The position numbers were made by a program, and so were the translations under genes. The notes beneath the pieces were generated by a model, which saw only the letters and a list, made by a program, of their open reading frames with translations, made no database searches and was not told the DNA's origin. From Mucilaginibacter phyllosphaerae (GTDB lineage Bacteria > Bacteroidota > Bacteroidia > Sphingobacteriales > Sphingobacteriaceae): 64,000 nt of DNA. The stretch covers positions 992,001 to 1,056,000 of the forward strand of contig NZ_SNQG01000001.1 of assembly GCF_004378255.1 (NCBI RefSeq). The letters run 5' to 3'. This document shows positions 61,152-64,000 of this stretch, in pieces (position 1 is the first letter of the stretch; the number at the start of each line of letters is the position of its first letter).

Positions 61152-62990
61152 TTATTCTTTCACTACTTCGTTCAGCACGGGGTGATCAAGTGTAGATATC
61201 TCGGTATGGCCGCTCTTCAGTTCATCAAAGATCACAATTTCGTTGGTACCTTTTTTTAACCAGGCAGCCGGCACATATAGGGTTTGCTGCGGGCCAATGT
61301 TCCAGTACTTACCCAGGTTGTGGCCGTTCAAAAATACAAATCCCTTCCCAAAGCTTTTCATATCCAGGTAAGTATCAACCGTTCCGCGCAGCGAAAAGGT
61401 ACCGCGATATAGTGCGGGCTGCAGTTCGGCCGCGTTTTGTACCGGGGCATATTTAAACCCGGCAATTGCGGCAAACGGAAATTTATACATTTTCCAGTTC
61501 AGTAGTTCCTGTCCGTTAAGGGTTACCTTGTCGGTAATTCCCTGTCGGTTATCTATCAAATATGGGCCATAATTAATGCGGCCATTATTTTCTACCAGTA
61601 TATCTAAAACGCTGTTGGCCGTTGGGCTGTTCAATTGCAACGAATCCTGCTTTAAACGGCGGTCTAATACGCTGATGCGTTTACCGTTCAAATACACCGT
61701 AGCATAATCACGCATTTCTTTAATTTTAAGCAAGCCGTTTGCTGCGTTTGCCAGTGTTGTGCGGTATAATACAAAGCCATAACCCTGGTCTATATCCTCA
61801 AAGCTTAATGGCTTTTCAGATTCTACCGGGGTGCCTAAATTTTTAAACAAATTGGCAACACCGCTAACTTTTATCACCTCTAAACCAAATGTACGTCGCT
61901 TTTTTTCAGGCACATCCGGCAGCGTTTGCCCGGCTGGCAGGTGTTTTTTAATAACCTCTCTAAACTGATAAAACTTTGGCGTAGGGTTACCTGCTTCATC
62001 CAAAGGTGCATCATAATCATAGCTGGATGTTTGTGGGGCATAGGCTTCGGTGCGGCTCATGTTGGCGCCATTCATAAAATCGCGCGTGGTACCGCCATGA
62101 AACATGTACATATTGATAGAGATACCGGCAGATAAGATCCCATCCAGCTTTTTAGCATCTTCATCGGCATTGCTTTTATTATGTGGTTTTCCCCAGCTAT
62201 CAAACCAGCCCGGATACCATTCTGCTACGTAATACGGGCCTTTGCCGTTATGGTGTTTATTGATCAGCTCTTTTACCTTAGCGGGGTTATCTTCGCCGTT
62301 CACTGCAGGTAAATAGCCCGGCAGATAGCCGGCAGGCATCTGGGTAGCGCCGTCACAGGTAAACAGCAAACCATCAAACCCTACCTCACGGAAGATCTTA
62401 GCGTTCATTTCCAGGTATTCCTTATCGTTACTAAAAGAACCGTATTCGTTCTCTATCTGCACCATCAGGATGTTACCGCCTTGGTTTACCTGTAAAGGGG
62501 CCAATTGCTTACCCACCTCTACCATATAGTTACGGTAGGCATTAATAAAGGCCGGCTCTTTACTACGCACCTTCATGTTTTTATCTTTAAGCAGCCACCA
62601 GGGGTAACCGCCAAATTCCCATTCGGCACAGGCATAAGGGCTTGGGCGCATTACTACCCACATCCCCTCTTCTTTACAAATACGCACAAATTCGGCCACA
62701 TCATTATTCCCTGTAAAATCATACGTGCCCTGCACAGGCTCGTGCGCGTTCCAAAAAACGTAAGTACCAATGGTATTTAAACCCATAGCCTTCGCCATTT
62801 TGATACGCTCTCGCCAGTATTCGCGCGGAATGCGCTGGTAATGCATTTCGCCCGAGATCATTTGCAGGGGCTTGCCATCCAGTAAAAAGTCAATATCGCC
62901 CAGGGCAAATGTATGGGTTGTAGTTTGTGCGTTTGTTACCGTTAAGCTGCTAAACAACAGCGTGCAGTATATGAGTATTTTTTTTAGCAT
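61152..62990 (-). CDS. GH35 beta-galactosidase
   Basis: A 612-residue exported exo-beta-galactosidase; signal MLKKILIYCTLLFSSLTVTNAQ with cleavage near NAQ. The barrel has GEMHYQRIPREYWRERIKMA, GTYVFWNAHEPVQGTY and the acid/base Glu in VQIENEYGSF; the nucleophile Glu is in YYVAEWYPGWFDSWG. The C-terminal jelly rolls include RGTVDTYLDMKSFGKGFVFL and NGHNLGKYWNIGPQQTLYVP. It starts 4 bases after the parC stop, in the same direction, so read-through from parC is likely. Confidence 0.95.
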   Translation of the reverse strand: MLKKILIYCTLLFSSLTVTNAQTTTHTFALGDIDFLLDGKPLQMISGEMHYQRIPREYWRERIKMAKAMGLNTIGTYVFWNAHEPVQGTYDFTGNNDVAEFVRICKEEGMWVVMRPSPYACAEWEFGGYPWWLLKDKNMKVRSKEPAFINAYRNYMVEVGKQLAPLQVNQGGNILMVQIENEYGSFSNDKEYLEMNAKIFREVGFDGLLFTCDGATQMPAGYLPGYLPAVNGEDNPAKVKELINKHHNGKGPYYVAEWYPGWFDSWGKPHNKSNADEDAKKLDGILSAGISINMYMFHGGTTRDFMNGANMSRTEAYAPQTSSYDYDAPLDEAGNPTPKFYQFREVIKKHLPAGQTLPDVPEKKRRTFGLEVIKVSGVANLFKNLGTPVESEKPLSFEDIDQGYGFVLYRTTLANAANGLLKIKEMRDYATVYLNGKRISVLDRRLKQDSLQLNSPTANSVLDILVENNGRINYGPYLIDNRQGITDKVTLNGQELLNWKMYKFPFAAIAGFKYAPVQNAAELQPALYRGTFSLRGTVDTYLDMKSFGKGFVFLNGHNLGKYWNIGPQQTLYVPAAWLKKGTNEIVIFDELKSGHTEISTLDHPVLNEVVKE

Positions 62991-62994
62991 GTTC

Positions 62995-64000
62995 TTAAAA
63001 TTTAAATAGCCCTAATTGCCCGTTATCATCTTTCCCGGCATCTTTAGGCTTGTTTTTTTCATCAGCATTTGGCTTCCTGAACTCAATATCATCAGGATTA
63101 GTTATCTCCATATCAATTTTTTTCTTTGGTGATTGTACGGCTTCCTCTTTAGAAGCTTCCGGTTGGTTTACCGGTAATTCTATAGATTGCTGCGGCGGTA
63201 CCGTAGTTTTATCCGGCTCTGCAACCGGGCTTGGTAAATCAGGAGGCAGGGCGGTAATAGCTGATTGCGGGGCGGTATCTTTTACTTCCTTATCTTCCGG
63301 GGTTATCACGATCCCGGTATCTTCTACAGAATCCGGCGCCGGGTCAGGCACATCCTCTTCGTCATCATGCTCGGCCAATAAGGCTACAGTTTTAACCTGG
63401 TGTACAGATAAGCGGTTACCCATAGCTTTCATGCCCTTTACATCAATCAGGTCGGTAAGGTTCAGGTCGGCCTCTTCAGCCATCAGCGCTTTACCCTTCA
63501 ACTGCTCTATTTTTACAATGGGCTGTGCAGCGCCGGATATGATCACAAGTTTTGAACCACTCTCATCGCTAATGATACTGGTTTGCTTGCCTATAACCGT
63601 ATTCTCGAACACAAAACGTTTTACCATATAATTTTTTGATTTTCCATCGAAATGTATCACCGCAAATATTTTGGCAGGGTCATACTTTTCAATCACAATC
63701 ATTTTATCATCAAAATGGTTATTCAGGTCGAAACTGGTTAATTCGTAAGTACCATTGGCCATTACGGTCAGGATGCGGTCGTCGCCATCAAACTCGCCCA
63801 GATATTTACCACGACTGTCGGCGTTCAGGCGTTTCAGGATATCATCATACCAGATCTTGCGGCCGGCCAGGGTAGATACGCCTTTGCTTTTCAGTACCAC
63901 CTTTTTAACCGGATACTTGGTAACCATATTGCCTATTGAGTTGCGGCCTTTAATGGCAAGGGCAGCAAAATCCTCATCAAAGTTTAACTTCTTGAGTTTG
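62995..64000 (-). CDS. parC: DNA topoisomerase IV subunit A, C-terminal part (5' end outside window)
   Basis: The C-terminal beta-pinwheel domain and tail of a GyrA/ParC-type type II topoisomerase subunit, which wraps DNA and directs decatenation. The frame is open to base 64000 with no start (LKKLNFDEDFAALAIKGRNS, then IGNMVTKYPVKKVVL, a family pinwheel start). Further blades include GKYLGEFDGDDRILTVMANG and MKAMGNRLSVHQVK. A long acidic/Pro-rich tail (EHDDEEDVPDPAPDSVEDTG to GKDDNGQLGLFKF) follows. ParC rather than GyrA is chosen because Bacteroidota ParC carries such a tail and lacks the GyrA box; this is an inference. Its stop is 4 bases from the GH35 start. Confidence 0.88.
   Translation of the reverse strand, partial: KLKKLNFDEDFAALAIKGRNSIGNMVTKYPVKKVVLKSKGVSTLAGRKIWYDDILKRLNADSRGKYLGEFDGDDRILTVMANGTYELTSFDLNNHFDDKMIVIEKYDPAKIFAVIHFDGKSKNYMVKRFVFENTVIGKQTSIISDESGSKLVIISGAAQPIVKIEQLKGKALMAEEADLNLTDLIDVKGMKAMGNRLSVHQVKTVALLAEHDDEEDVPDPAPDSVEDTGIVITPEDKEVKDTAPQSAITALPPDLPSPVAEPDKTTVPPQQSIELPVNQPEASKEEAVQSPKKKIDMEITNPDDIEFRKPNADEKNKPKDAGKDDNGQLGLFKF

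Noticed and set aside
63050..63631. 193-codon plus-strand ORF opposite parC
   Set aside because: Antisense of the acidic parC tail; Ser-rich translation is a codon artefact.

Overview
The window comes from a Bacteroidota chromosome, most likely a Mucilaginibacter-like member of the Sphingobacteriaceae (inferred from gene content and protein style, not from a marker-gene search). Clade signs are a SusC/SusD pair with a FecI/FecR-type regulator, many lipoproteins with a Cys-Lys-Lys start, DUF4295 after rpmG, bshC, the lpxB-surE operon, Bacteroidota-type promoter spacing before rpmB, and many dispersed palindromic repeats. No rRNA, tRNA, phage or intact insertion sequence was seen.

Layout. 1-1611 is the start of sucA (minus). 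1877-3379 is a GH5 endoglucanase lipoprotein with a ricin-type lectin tail. 3780-5899 (minus) holds an ECF sigma factor, a tiny DUF2256 zinc-ribbon gene and a DASH cryptochrome, closely spaced and perhaps one transcript. Divergent from it, 6059-13218 holds fecR, a SusC with STN domain, SusD and a secreted glycerophosphodiesterase. 13296-21594 is a plus-strand block of SDR, TetR-like regulator, HAD phosphatase, ABC1 kinase, two nucleotide-sugar-epimerase-like proteins and a CPD photolyase, with a six-copy 75-bp palindromic repeat array inside it (18867-19314). 21599-25396 (minus) holds two FKBP lipoproteins, a MarR regulator and gamma-glutamyltransferase.

25611-28724 is the most unusual part: a small barrel-like protein, a thioredoxin-domain (TlpA-like) secreted protein, and a cysteine-rich peptide with a double-glycine leader. 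The module ends in a second copy of the last 37 bp of the barrel gene. 28725-31481 is a GH2 enzyme. 31649-34399 is an FAD/NAD(P)-binding protein, DUF1543 and cupin operon. 34733-35289 holds three small ORFs, two of them clear paralogues. 35344-38699 (minus) is acyltransferase, surE, a small membrane protein and lpxB. 38824-40264 holds csbD, a twice-frameshifted pseudogene and a RelE-type toxin-antitoxin pair. 40335-42236 is acs.

42487-48053 is housekeeping: rpmB, rpmG, DUF4295, ftsY, a GxxExxY gene bounded by inverted repeats, rimO and bshC. 48149-63000 mixes lipoproteins, GH2, DUF6702/HupE/M1 peptidase, msrA, acid phosphatase, a beta-propeller/phosphoesterase fusion, an aldose epimerase and a GH35 beta-galactosidase. 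The window closes inside parC (minus). Recurring themes are glycan breakdown by scattered single glycosidase genes, scavenging of organic phosphate (GDPD, e(P4)-type phosphatase, propeller-phosphoesterase) and light/DNA-damage functions (two photolyase-family proteins).
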